Assembly (NCBI GenBank): GCA_003427395.1
Contig: BFEA01000321.1
Location: 783,821 to 826,132 of the forward strand
Source of the DNA: Chara braunii
Lineage: Eukaryota; Streptophyta; Charophyceae; Charales; Characeae
Reading direction: 5' to 3'
DNA length: 42,312 nucleotides
This document shows, in pieces, positions 1 to 10,280 of this stretch. Within the stretch, counting starts at the first letter, position 1. Each line of letters begins with the position of its first letter. The notes under the pieces are model-generated. The model saw only the letters and a program-made list of their open reading frames with translations. It was not told where the DNA came from and did no database searches. The translations under genes and the position numbers were made by a program.

Positions 1-2
1 AT

Positions 3-239
3 GCCTTTGTCAAGAATGCGAGGCGTGAACTGAGGGGATTGAACAAGGAATCTATTATGGCGATTTGTGAACGTGAAGGGGTGACTTACACTACTCTTGA
101 TCCGACCAAAGAGGATATTGTCCTCAAACGAGCCGCTCGTGCCTTTGGAAGTGATAATGGAAAGACGGTGGTTGACGTAATTGACGATGGGGTTGCCGAT
201 TCTGGAACGGATATCGGGTGTGACTCTGCTACTTCTTAG
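3..239 (+). CDS. Partial unrecognised reading frame, cut by the window edge
   Basis: The frame is open from the third base of the window to a TAG at 237-239, about 78 codons, so its start lies outside. The peptide is charged and mixed (basic start AFVKNARRELRGLNKE, acidic end), with no motif I recognise. It lies just upstream of, and co-directional with, the GIY-YIG region. It may therefore be the N-terminal part of the Penelope-like element's protein, or an unrelated upstream exon or ORF. Nothing in the peptide itself decides this. Confidence 0.3.
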   Translation, partial: AFVKNARRELRGLNKESIMAICEREGVTYTTLDPTKEDIVLKRAARAFGSDNGKTVVDVIDDGVADSGTDIGCDSATS

Positions 240-457
240 AGTCACGCTCGAACGCGGTCTTCCTATGGAATGTTGTGAGAACTTGCTGCAAAATCCGTTC
301 TCTGTCTATCGATTTTCTTAGATGTCGTGCGATTAATCTTCTTCTAAGTCTTGCTCTTTGTTGCTTAATTCTTGAAAGAGGTGTACCTTGGGGTGATAAG
401 CTATCTCATTTCTTTGTGCGTACTTCGTTTGTACGTGATGTCGATGTTGATGAATGG

Positions 458-755
458 ACTGGGCCTTTAGTATATGCTTTGGTTTCTTCTTGATCTCGAC
501 ATATTTACGTCGGTAGTACCCAACGTGATTTACATTCACGAAGGAGGGAACATACTTATCGGGCGTGTGACACTAAAGCGATTGATGAGGGGAGACGAGA
601 GGTTGTACAAATGGCTGAGGAGGTGTGAGGCTCATACCTATGTTATGATTCCGTTGTCCCGTGTTTCGTCTGAGGATCTGGCAGAAGCTGAGAAGTACTT
701 TATACGGTTGTTGTGTCCTGCGCTAAACACACGTGATAGACCACGACGATCATGA
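458..755 (+). pseudogene. GIY-YIG endonuclease domain of the Penelope-like element (broken)
   Basis: The frame starting TGPLVYAL carries the first tyrosine motif (VY at 470-475), then IYVGST (from 503) followed by RDLHSRRREHTYR, which is the GIY...YIG plus conserved Arg/His helix. A TGA sits between the two motifs at 491-493. The second half continues in another frame (to 755) as EDLAEAEKYFIRLLCPALN, matching the metal-binding Glu helix and the terminal P-x-LN of the family. A frameshift therefore lies between about 580 and 628. In this family the domain nicks target DNA to prime reverse transcription. Its position upstream of the RT is what marks the element as permuted. The combined break pattern makes it non-functional here. 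Confidence 0.8.
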
Positions 756-778
756 AAATATCGCCCTAGATTAAAAGA

Positions 779-1756
779 ACGATTGCGAAAGAAGAAATTG
801 ACTTCGAAGGAGGCTGTTAAGTCCAGTGGACCGATTGTGCGATTTCATTGTGGTACCGGATTAGAGTCAACCATTTTGTTGAAAATTCTTGAAGATTGTC
901 GACGTCGGGCAGTCTGCAGAACGGTGGTGCACTATGTAGGTGACGATCGCCTTGTGGATCGATGGAAAGTCGTTGGGCGGCTGTTCGGAGGGAATCTGGT
1001 GACGAGCGTTTTTTGTATTGTGGAGTTGCATCATGCACGAGCATGGATTGGAGGAGATGTTACCCTGTCCTTTGTCTCAATTGTCCCCTTCTTAAGCAGA
1101 TCTTTGACTTTGAAAGCACCGCTTGCTGAGTTTTTGGCGAATCCGCACAACCACTCTGTGTTGCGAGTTTGGGACTTTGAGAAGTTTGTTGCTGCATTAC
1201 GACTGTTCGAACCTTTAGTAAGAAGAGAACACGGTTTCGTCTTCGCTGTATTTTGTCACAGTCTTGTCTCTTGCGTTTCGGTGTCCATATTCGGAAACGT
1301 CTTGTCGTTCGCATGGTGTATGATAGCAGTATTTGTAAAGCCAAGGTTCGATGCTTGTGTGCTAAGTTGCTTTCCAAATTGGGCATTCCTATCGGTTGGA
1401 AAGGTATCTTAGCTCGACGAATGCGGGTGGTATGGTGCCGTAATAACAGTGTGGGTGATCTGGTTCATAATTTTCGTAGATTTTCACGCCTCGAGATGGC
1501 AGAGTGCTGATGTGGGGATCTGAATGGCGAGCTCCCGCGTGTTGGTGATCACGTGTCTTTTCGTTTTAATGACGTCCCTTTCTTCCCCTCCTGGATGAAG
1601 AATTCCAATAATGTATTGAAGCCTTCACGTGTTGGGATATTGAGTATCATTCGACGTCAGTTGATTGATGTCTTTTCGTTTCATATATCTCTTCCTTCTG
1701 TTGATCATTTGTTTATTGACTTCCGAAGATCTTCTTGGTTGTCTTTCTCGGGCTGA
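779..1756 (+). pseudogene. Linker / N-terminal RT extension of the Penelope-like element (frameshifted)
   Basis: This stretch joins the nuclease to the RT. Three overlapping frames each hold a plausible piece: a basic start around 783, then ...WDFEKFVAALRLF around 1160-1215, then a switch to a frame with RMRVVWCRNNSVGDL near 1420-1460, then PFFPSWMKNSNNVLKP near 1580-1625. No single open frame spans it. Short hydrophobic and basic blocks resemble the weakly conserved region that precedes RT motif 1 in Penelope-like elements, but I cannot name a domain. The call rests mainly on position between two recognised domains of the same element. Intronic sequence is an alternative explanation for the frame changes. 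Confidence 0.5.
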
Positions 1757-3098
1757 CGATTCTGTTTATTCGGTATGTGAAAATGATCTTGCTCCCTTTC
1801 GTCCATTACTGAGAGGTTTGGTGTGTGCTCCACTTGACCACAATATGGGAGATACCTTTGCTTGTTGCCCTCTAGTGTACGAGGCGGGTATGCGAAAGCT
1901 CTTTTTTGGGAATCCTGCCTTTGTTTCGTGCCCTATGGAGGAAGAAGTTATTATGAGGAATTGTAGGCTTGACTACTCTTAGGCGAATCTCCAGGAAGTC
2001 AGTTCGTGGAAAAAAAGTGGGTGTATTGGACAGGCATATTGCCTCCCTAAACACAAGGATGTGTCTCGATGGAGGCCTATTTGTCCTTTCTTTTCTGAGT
2101 GTTCTGCTGCTGGGGGAAGGATTGCATCGGGTGGTGTGAACACCATGTTGTGGAGTCTTCCATCTAACTCTCATTTCAATCTTCGAAGTGCGGACGACCT
2201 CCTGTCTTGTTTCAAAGGAATCAATGAGGGACTGACGGATGATACGTCTTTGGTCGGAACATCCTTCGATATTAAGGAGATGTTCTCTAATCTCCCCCAT
2301 ACTTCTATTCTACGAGCTCTGCAGTGGGTTGTTGATTACTGGGAGGATAAAGGGTCTGTTGTCGTGCGCAAACAAGGGAAAGGTGATAAGCTACTTAAGG
2401 GTGCTGTCGAGTTGGGTTTGAAGAAGATTACCTTTATTCAAATTCTTGACTTCATCTCCTTTGAGCTTGGTCATACATTTGTTTCTGCTTCAGGTAGGTT
2501 GCATCGACAAATTGAGGGTATCCCCATGGGCAAGTCATCCAGTCCTGGGTCGGCCTGCCTGCTTTGCTCGTTTAATGAGTTTATGTTTTTGAATAGCCTT
2601 GGGGCTGACCGAAAATTGTTCACGGGCATTAGACTGGTAGATGACGTCTCTGTTTTTGTAAAATGCAGGAGAAATGAAGGGGAATGACAAAGAAGGGTTT
2701 ATGCTATTATCGAGCGTTTCAGCAGGTGTTACGATACAAATTTGAGTTTGAAGCAAACAAGTGAAGGGAATTCTTGGGATTTTCTAGGCTGTGTGCTCAA
2801 GGTTTTTTAGGGAAACAATTGTGTTCTCTGCTTTCCGATGACTAAGAACCAGCGTGGGGAGGTGAATGGTAAGTTGGTTTTCCTGAATATACAGGACTAT
2901 GTGTCATTTTCAAGTCGGCAGCAGAAGATTGTTGTGATTTGTACTTTCTTTCATCGTGCAAGGACATATGCTTCGGTAGAGGAAATGATTTTTCCCTTTC
3001 TGTTTTCGCTCAAGTGTGAACTGTGGAAAAGGGGGTACCCGGACTTTTTCCTTAATCATGCCTTGATTAATTTTTCCAAGAAGTATGGCGGACTCTAG
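1665..3098 (+). pseudogene. Penelope-type reverse transcriptase (three in-frame stops)
   Basis: One frame is conserved from about 1665 to the TAG at 3096-3098, interrupted only by TAG 1980-1982, TGA 2685-2687 and TAG 2808-2810. Fingers: CAPLDHNMGDTFACCP (about 1830-1875), then PKHKDVSRWRPI after 2046. Palm motif A: FDIKEMFSNLPH (about 2266-2301). Motif B: GIPMGKSSSPGSA, with IPMG at 2520-2531, a form typical of Penelope and telomerase-like RTs. Motif C: RLVDD, with the catalytic Asp pair at 2640-2645. Thumb: SFSSRQQKIVVICTFFHRAR (about 2910-2970). The enzyme copies element RNA at a nicked target. All catalytic aspartates remain, but the stops make this copy inactive. Confidence 0.85.
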
Positions 3099-4112
3099 AG
3101 CGAATGGATACCAGTCCTTACTGAGTGGGGCCGCTTTCTGGGTGATTAGAAGGGGTTTTGAGTAGACCCTCGTTTTAGGGGGGCCTCTTGATACTCGTCA
3201 AGGGACTGCCAAGTGTTTCTGTACTGTTTTGAAGGTTTTTTTTAAGATTGTTTGAAGATTTTTTTATTTTTCGGACTGTTAACCCGCTGTATGGCTCCCA
3301 GGCCTTCTTTACGTACTTGTCCTAATGACAGCTGGCTTGGTGACCTGGGTTTTGACGAAGTATTTTTTTTGTACTGAGCTTTCTGCGCTGGCGCGTGTTG
3401 TTGTGGCTTTTAGATCGACGACCGACTCAGTAAACTGGTTTCTGACGAGGTGGTAGTGTTGAGCCCTTTTGGCTGGCGCAAGAGTAAGTTCTAGAATGAC
3501 GGCCGACTTTTGTGGCCCGGTTAATGGTGAAGTGATGTTTTCTGTTTTGGGACTTAGTGCTTAGTTTTTGGATAGTCTTGGTGTTTTTTCAATGACAATT
3601 CGAACTGTGGCCAAGTGATGAAAATAACTGACGCCCTTTTTTAGTCTATTGTGGTCAGGACAAATGTATTTGGTATTTTTTCTTGATTTCTGAGATGTGT
3701 CTGGACTAAGGTTCTTGGTATGGTACTTGGATATATTTCGTAGTGGAGACTGACTAGTGAGGTGCGTGACTTTCAAGGGTTTACTCTCACGTAGAACTTG
3801 AGTATAAAGGCAGTAGTTTTGATGTTTGTCCTACCGACTTCAGACCCCTGATGATCCTGGTAGGCGGCCTGGCGAAACCGGTAGGGTCCTACGCCATACG
3901 GAAGTTTCGACTTTTTCCTGTGTGCTCTACGAATAATTTTCGAAATGCAAGTTGCGCTCGGGGACATCGTCTACTGGTCTATTGTGTTTCTGGTCGTCTT
4001 GTCCTTTGTCCTTTTCCTCTCCCCGCTCCTACTTCATCCTTGCTGTCAGACTGTGGTCTCTACTGTTTTAAGTTTTCAAGCATCACTATTGAATGCATTA
4101 AGCATACATTAT
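3099..4112. other. Non-coding 3' flank of the Penelope-like element
   Basis: No supportable gene. The stretch is T-rich, with a loose direct repeat (blocks at about 3344-3400 and 3430-3485 sharing GCTGGCGC and ACTGGNTTNTGACGA-like words). It could be the untranslated tail of the retroelement. A CTGATGA...GAAA pair at 3849-3878 was tested as a hammerhead ribozyme core and rejected. Confidence 0.4.
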
Positions 4113-4456
4113 TGCAGTCCAAGATATAATGAACTGCACCTTGGGCATAGGAACGACCAAAACTAAGAGGAAAGGGCTAGAAAAAGGCCCTAACGGCCAC
4201 TTGATACTTGACATACTAGAAAAAAAAAAAGAAAAGAAAAGAAAATGTGGAAGAATAAAACAAAACAAGTGAGAGGGAATAAGTGAGTGGGCCGTCAATA
4301 GGGACTACCACAAGTAGGGACTGGCAGGTCCCTACTGTCCAAGAAAGGAGGAAAAATAAAAGAAACAAAAAGAGGAAAAAAAAAAAAAAAAGTCTCAACG
4401 GTAAAAAATGGGCGCTTGGGAAGATACATCCGTGACCAGCTTCATTATGGAATATG

Positions 4457-4531
4457 ACGGTTGCAATGGACTTTGATTTTCTTTGATTTTTGCAGAGAAA
4501 ATCAAAGAAAATCAAGGCCCCATGCAACCGA
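4457..4531. other. Long near-perfect hairpin
   Basis: The core arm TTGATTTTCTTTGATTTT (about 4473-4490) pairs perfectly with 4498-4515 across a 7-nt loop (TGCAGAG). Outside it, CGGTTGCA near 4458 pairs with TGCAACCG near 4524, so the arms extend to about 33 nt with few mismatches. The size and shape would suit a small MITE core or a miRNA/siRNA precursor. No expression evidence is available. Confidence 0.6.
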
Positions 4532-4874
4532 AATAAAACGGATTACAAGAGGGAGGAGAAACACATGTTTTTGATGCATCTGGAGCCAACATTGAACCCG
4601 GATGCACTTAGAAATTTACCGCGTCATTTTCTTTTAGCATGAGGCAAGTTGTGGTGCTGTGGTACTAGAAAAATAGCCATGACTGCAGTCCGAGAAATAA
4701 CGGACTGCATGGTGGCGCCTAGGCTAAGGGAAAATGAGTCATGGCAAGCCCGAGAGGCTAGAAAAGAACAATTTCGGTAGAAGGCAAGTGGAGACGGTAA
4801 ACGGCAATTGTGAGATGAGATCTCACTGCATAAAAAAATCGGCACACATGTAGAGATAATGGGACCACCAACGG

Positions 4875-4982
4875 CAAGGGGGTCCAAAAATAAAAATGGG
4901 ACAGCGTCCGGAATGTTGTCGGGGACCAAGGGGGTCCAAAAATAAAAATGGGACAGCGTCCGGAATGTTGTCGGGGACCAAG
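4875..4982. repeat. 52-bp perfect tandem duplication
   Basis: The unit beginning CAAGGGGGTCC at 4875-4926 is repeated without change at 4927-4978, followed by a 4-base start of a third copy. The identity contrasts with the decayed sequence around it, so the duplication is recent or an assembly slip. Confidence 0.9.
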
Positions 4983-5792
4983 TGAGTAAAAATAAGAGAA
5001 GTCGGAAAACGGGACACGCCTGCCGGCAGGACAAGAAAATGGAACTAGTATGGAGGAAAATGGCGGGGACTTGGGATGTCCCAAGGGAACCATGAGCAAG
5101 CACAAGGAATAATTGTGCAAGCAAACGGCACCGTCGAGATCAAGAATCTAGACGGTGGGAAATATTAGCACCACTAGTACAAGTGCAAACACTAGTGGGG
5201 GCAAGTGGGAGAGTAATGAGAGAAAAAAGAAGTAAAATAATGATGTTGGGAGGGCTGCCCAAAAGTTCGAAATATCTCGGACTAGTTAGGCATGAGAAAA
5301 TAAAGCCTCAAGAGGCTCAACATGAGAAAAAGTTGTCCTTAGAAAATCGGAGCGAAGGGGGTTCAAAATTGGACAAACGGAGGCAAAATGGAACCCTCGA
5401 GGAGCATGGGGGTGTCATTGTTGGAATCCGAGATATAACGGCCAAGTACCAGCCATGAACCTGGCCTTGAATGAGGCCCTAAGGCCTAGAAAGAGGATGG
5501 ACAATAGTTTGACACTTGTCACAACTGAAATAAAAGAAAAAGAAAGAAAAATGAGAGAAAAAGGAGGGAGAATGATACAAAGAGGGAGGAAAGAGTGAAG
5601 GAGAGTATGCCGGCCTATTGGAACCTGCACAGTAGGGACTGGCAAGTCCCAACTGTGACCTCCTCCCTCCTAGAATGAGGGAGGAAAATCCGGATTGCAG
5701 AGATATGACCCTTGACAGAAAATGCAAAAGGGAAATGGCCGTTTTTTTTTTTGGACCATGGATCTGAGATCAGATCTCATGGTGGAGGGGAA

Positions 5793-5828
5793 CTAGCCGT
5801 TTTTTGTGGGCCAACTAAAAACGGCTAG
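5793..5828. other. Perfect 12-bp-arm hairpin
   Basis: CTAGCCGTTTTT (5793-5804) pairs with AAAAACGGCTAG (5817-5828) across a 12-nt loop. The pairing extends outward to GGA/TCC with one unpaired base on each side. It is one of several foldbacks in the 4-6 kb region and has no adjacent ORF that would make it a terminator. Confidence 0.6.
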
Positions 5829-6186
5829 CTCCGGAATGAGGTGGCAGCCCAAAATGGAAAGAAACAAAAGAGGGAAAGGGACAAAACTGTGCATTTGGCC
5901 CAAAAAAAGAGCCATATGCACCAAAAATTAAAAAAGTGGACTTAGGGGCTCTAAATTGAAGTGCTACTTGGTGGAGGCACGGAATATTGTTGGCCTTGGA
6001 TCTCAGCCAGAGCCAAGGATGAAAATGTGCCATTGCATGGAAAAATATCTCGGCCTACCAAAAATGGGGTGCAAACTGAAAAAATCGAGAACAAGGTCCA
6101 CAAGGTCTTTTTCTCTCAAATAAAATTGCCCCTTGGGCATTAGGATCCAAGGGGGCAGCATTTGTGAGGTTAAAAGTAGGCCGAAG

Positions 6187-6540
6187 CTGCGTAGCACGGC
6201 GAACGTGTTCGCACCCCTTCATGTTCACGCGAACGTGTTCGCGCGTTCGCGCAAACAGCTCGCGAACATGTTCGGACGAACATATTTTTTTTCCATAAAA
6301 AAAAAAAAACAATTGGTTTTTGATTTTTAACTCGTGATTGGCTACGAATTTAAACATGACTCCATGGCAAACGTTGCTTGTATTGTTATTTTGCATAACA
6401 TATATTGTTTTCAGATTTTTCTGAGAACTGATTTTTTTTTTTTTTTTTTTATGTTCGCGTTCAGAGGGTTTTGGGCGCTTGTTTGCGTTCGGGCGAACAT
6501 GTTTACGTTCGCCTCCGAACGCGAACACGGTGCTACGTAG
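6187..6540. mobile_element. Non-autonomous DNA transposon (MITE), hAT-like by 8-bp target duplication
   Basis: The 354-bp element starts CTGCGTAGCAC and ends GTGCTACGTAG, giving 10 of 11 matching terminal bases in inverted orientation. It is flanked by identical octamers GGCCGAAG at 6179-6186 and 6541-6548. An 8-bp duplication is characteristic of hAT-superfamily insertion. Subterminal regions on both sides are packed with GTTCGCG/CGAACGTG-type words in both orientations. The centre is AT-rich with A and T runs and encodes nothing. It depends on a transposase elsewhere. The superfamily call rests on TSD length alone, since the ends do not obviously match a family I know. Confidence 0.7.
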
Positions 6541-6548
6541 GGCCGAAG

Positions 6549-7009
6549 TAGGCCAAGAGGCAATCCGAGTTGGTACCAACCACTCGGACTGCATATACTT
6601 GGCCAAAAAGAGGCACGGGTACCTCTTGAAGGGCCTAGTAGTAAAATTTTGCCTTGGGGGTACCTCGGTTCACATCAAGGGATATAGGGAGGCCCATGGG
6701 CTGGCCGGACTGCTGGTTTCAGCCTACATAAGCTGGGAATTCAGTCCGCCACTTTCACAATTGCATGAGGAGTGCCCATGCTGCCCAAGTGCGCTCATAG
6801 GAGCACTCTTTCACTTGGAGAGAGGAGAGGTGAACCCATGCCAGTTTAGGAGTTTGGTGGAGGTCATAAGCTAGGGAGAGGAGCTCTAGAGACTAGTAAT
6901 AGTGAGGCTGGCCCTAGGGATGTGATCCGCCATAGCCCCTGGGTGTGAGGAAGAGAGAGAGACTAGAGGGAGTCTCATTAGCCCTCCTAGAGCACTCGCC
7001 GTTAACGAC
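6549..7009. other. No supportable gene
   Basis: An open frame runs to 6874, but it begins inside the MITE and has no recognisable motif. The only structure noted is a short palindromic stem around TTGGTACCAA (about 6564-6588, TCCGAGT...ACTCGGA). Confidence 0.4.
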
Positions 7010-7470
7010 CACCTGAAATTTCAGAATGAAAGATTCCGAAGTGGTCTGAAACCACTGAAATGGCCTGAAGACACTTCAGGTCATTTCCGAAATTTCGGGT
7101 GCTTTGGATGACACATTTTATGTTTTTTTTTTTTTTTCGGCCTGTTTTTTCAGCTACTTCAGGTCATTTCAGGAGTTTCAGGTGTTGGGGACCAGAAACC
7201 GCTGAAGTGGCTGAAGCTTCTGAAAGGGGTTTCAAGTACTCCCATTCAACCATTTGGATGGGGTACCTGAAACCCTTTTCAGAAGCTTCAGCCACTTCAG
7301 GTCATTTCAGGAATTTCAGGTGGGGACCTGAAACCACTGAAGTGGCTGAAGCTTCTAAAAGGGGTTTCATGTATCCCCATCCAACCATTTGGATAGGGGT
7401 ACCTGAAACCCCTTTCAGAAGCTTCAGCCACTTCACGTCATCTCAGGAGTGTCAGGTGGGGGTCTGAACT
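7010..7470. repeat. Foldback region: tandem pair of ~135-bp palindromic units
   Basis: The word CTGAAGTGGCTGAAGCTTCT at 7202 recurs at about 7337 with one change, a 135-bp period. Each unit is itself an inverted repeat: the 7201-7234 arm is the complement of 7267-7301, and the second unit repeats this. The 7020-7095 sequence (AAATTTCAG...CTTCAGGTCATTTC) is a third, looser foldback of the same words. The whole resembles a foldback-type transposable element without coding capacity. Confidence 0.7.
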
Positions 7471-7713
7471 AGTTGAAAGTGACCTGTAAATAGTGTCTGT
7501 TGTTAACCATCTCTCTCCTAAAGGGGAGGACTCCATAACTATGGTGGTTGGAGTTTGTGGTAACTTGGGAGAAAGAGAGCAAGAAAGGAGATAGGTTTGA
7601 AGAAGAAGGAGGTCATAACCAAAAAAAGTGTTTTGTGCAAGGAGGAAGAAGCCTCATCAAGATTGAGACTCCATCTCCAAGACATTGACAAGGTGAGTGG
7701 AAGGAAGAGGATG

Positions 7714-7796
7714 CTTCTTCTTCTTCTTTTTATTCTTCCTATTCTTCTTCTTGCCCTTCTTCTTCTTCTCATTCCTCTTCTTCATCCTCCTCTTCT

Positions 7797-7828
<32 letters not shown>

Positions 7829-7913
7829 TTCTTCTTCTTCTTCTCCCTCCTTCTTCTTCTTCTTCTCCTCCTTCTTCCACGTCCCCCCCTTCTTCTTCTG
7901 CCGCTTTTTCTTT

Positions 7914-7950
<37 letters not shown>

Positions 7951-7965
7951 GCATCTTCTTCTTCC
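7714..7965. repeat. CTT/TTC microsatellite
   Basis: About 250 bp of imperfect CTT repeats interrupted by CCT. Long low-complexity open frames cross it on both strands (poly-Ser/Leu/Phe one way, poly-Lys/Arg/Glu the other); they are by-products of the repeat. Confidence 0.95.
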
Positions 7966-10262
7966 TATTGGGCTACTCAAACTCTTGTTTTTCACTCATC
8001 TACTAGTAGGTAGTGTTCCAATTCTTCTATGGGTGATCTCATGTTCAATCGTTGTGATTTGGGCTATTTGAACTCTTGCATTTCACTCACACACTAGTAG
8101 GAGATGCTCCAAATCTTCTATGAATGATCTCATGCTCATTACTTGTGATTTGGACTAGTGTACGTCTTGCTTTTCACTCACATGCTAGTAGGAGATGTTC
8201 CGATTCTTTTACGGTTGATCTCATGCTCATTTCTTGTGATTTGGACGAGTGTAGATCTTGCTTTTCACTCACATGATAGTAGGAGATCCTCTGATTCTTC
8301 CATGGATGATCTCTTGCTAAAATCTTGTAATATAGCCTAGTATAACTCTTGCATTTCACACACACACTAGTAGGAGATGCTACGATTCTTCTATGAATGA
8401 TCTCATGCTCATTACTTATGATTTGGACTAGTGTAGGTCTTGCTTTTCACTCACATGCTAGTAGGAGATGTTTCGATTCTTTTATGGTTGATCTCATGCT
8501 CATTACTTGTGATTTGGATCAATGTAGATCTTGCTTTTCACTCACACGACAGCAGGCGATCCTCCGATTCTTCCATGGGTGATCTCTTGCTCAAATCTTG
8601 TGATATAGCCTAATATAACTCTTGCATTGCACTCTCACACTAGTAAGAGACGCTCCGATTCTTCTATGAATGATCTCGTGCTCATTACTTGTGATTTGGG
8701 CTAGTGTAGATCTTGCTTTTCACTCACATGATAGTAGGAGATCCCCCGATTTTTCCATGGATGATCTCTTGCTCAAATCTTGTGATATAGCCTAGTCTAG
8801 CTCTTGCATTTCACTCTCACACTAGTAAGCGATGCTCCGAATCTTCTATGAATGATCTCATGCTCATTACTTGTGATTTGGACTAGTGTAGACCTTGCTT
8901 TTCACTCACATGATAGTAGGAGATGCTCCGATCCTTTTATGGTTGATCTCATGCTCATTACTTGTGATTTGTCCTAGTATAACTCTTGCATTTCACTCAC
9001 ACACTAGTAGGAGATGCTCCGATTCTTCTATGAATGATCTCATGCTCATTACTTGTGACTTGGACTAGTGTAGGTCTTGCTTTTCACTCACAAGCTCGTA
9101 GGAGATGTTCCAATTCTTTTATTGTTGATCTCATGCTCATTATTTGTGATTTAGACTAGTGTAGATCTTGCTTTTCACTCACATGATAGTAGGGGATCCT
9201 CCGATTCTTCCATGAGTGATCTCTTGCTCAAATCTTGTGATATAGCCTAGTATAACTCTTGAATTTCACTCACACACTAGTAAGAGATGCTCCGATTCTT
9301 CTATGAATAATCTCATGCTCATTACTTGTGATTTGGACTAGTATAGATCTTGCTTTTCACTCACATGATAGTAGGAGATCCTCCAATTCTTCCATGGATG
9401 ATCTCTTGCTCAAAGCTTGTTATACAGCATAGTGTAGCTCTTGTTTTTCACTCACATACTAGTATGAGATGCTTCGATTCTTTTATGGATGATCTCATGC
9501 TCATTACTTCTGATTTGGACAAGTATAGATCTTGCTTTTCACTCACATGCTAATAGGAGATGCTCCGATTCTTCCATGGATGATCTCTTGCTCAAATCTT
9601 GTGATATAGCTTAGTGTAACTCTTGCATTTCACTCACACACTAGTTGGAGATGTTCCGATTCTTTTATGGATGATCTCATGTTCAATATTTGTGATTTGT
9701 GTTACTTCAACTCTTCCATTTCACTCACACACTAGTAAGAGATGCTCCGATTCTTCTATGAATGATCTTATGCTCGTTACTTGTGATTTGGATTAGTGTA
9801 GATCTTGCTTATCACTCACATGCTAGTAGGAGATGCTCCGATTCTTCCATGGATGATCTCTTGCTCAAATCTTGTGATATAGCCTAGTGTAACTCTTGCA
9901 TTTCACTCACACACTAGTAGGAGATATTCCGATTATTTTATGAATGATCTCCTGCTCATTGCTTGTGATTTGGCCTAGTGTACATCTTGCTTTTCTCTCA
10001 CAAGCTAGTAGGAGATGCTCCACTTCTTCTATGGATGATCTCATTGTCAATCTTTGTGATTTGGGCTACTTCAACTCTTGCATTTCACTCAAATACTAGT
10101 AGGTGATGCTCCGATTCCTCAAGGGATGATCTCATGCTCACTGCTTGTGATTTAGCCTAATGTAAGCCTTGATTTTCACCCATATGCTAGTAGGGAATAC
10201 TCCGAATTTTCCATAAGTGATTTCGTGATCAAGACTTGTGTTTTGGGACTAGTCTGGCTTAA
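7966..10262. repeat. Satellite A, ~91-bp monomer, about 25 copies with higher-order pattern
   Basis: The landmark CTTTTCACTC or CATTTCACTC recurs at 8170, 8261, 8352 and 8441, spacings of 91, 91 and 89. Three monomer types are visible. Type a has ATGGTTGATCTCATGCTCAT. Type b has CACACACTAGTAGGAGATGC and ATGAATGATCTCATG. Type c has CCATGGATGATCTCTTGCTC and GTGATATAGCC. The order is often a-c-b or c-b, so the array has a higher-order repeat. The short ORFs that cross it are not genes. Confidence 0.92.
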
Positions 10263-10280
10263 GTCTTCCACTCACATAGT

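Larger units (their letters stand above)
275..3098 (+). mobile_element. Penelope-like retroelement with N-terminal GIY-YIG endonuclease (degenerate)
   Basis: Read left to right, the order is a GIY-YIG nuclease (about 458-755), a linker (about 779-1756) and a reverse transcriptase (about 1789-3098). Canonical Penelope elements carry GIY-YIG at the C terminus. The permuted order seen here is the hallmark of the Chlamys-type Penelope-like elements described from green algae, protists and animals. The copy is dead: the nuclease has a TGA and a frameshift, the linker changes frame several times, and the RT frame carries three nonsense codons. The outer ends are not defined, because the 5' side runs off the window and no clear pseudo-LTR or target duplication was found after 3098. 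Family identity is strong from motif order; the sub-family assignment is inference. Confidence 0.8.
4113..5720. repeat. Degenerate repeat cluster with recurring hairpins
   Basis: No gene is supported. A word close to TGCAGTCCGAGAAATAACGG, which folds on itself as TGCAGTCCG/CGGACTGCA, is near-perfect at 4683-4709 and diverged at 4113-4138 and about 5424. A second hairpin, AGTAGGGAC-TGGCAG-GTCCCTACT (4313-4336), recurs as an imperfect copy at 5631-5654. The spacing suggests two or three diverged copies of a longer unit. The cluster may be a UTR or LTR of an old element; its nature is not clear. Confidence 0.5.

Noticed and set aside
3849-3880. CTGATGA...GAAA as a hammerhead ribozyme, expected near Penelope-like elements
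   Set aside because: The bases that should form stem II (after CTGATGA and before GAAA) do not pair, and the sequence before the core does not complement the sequence after the would-be cleavage site.
7597-8071. Long ORFs on both strands across the CTT repeat
   Set aside because: They are homopolymeric translations of a trinucleotide microsatellite.
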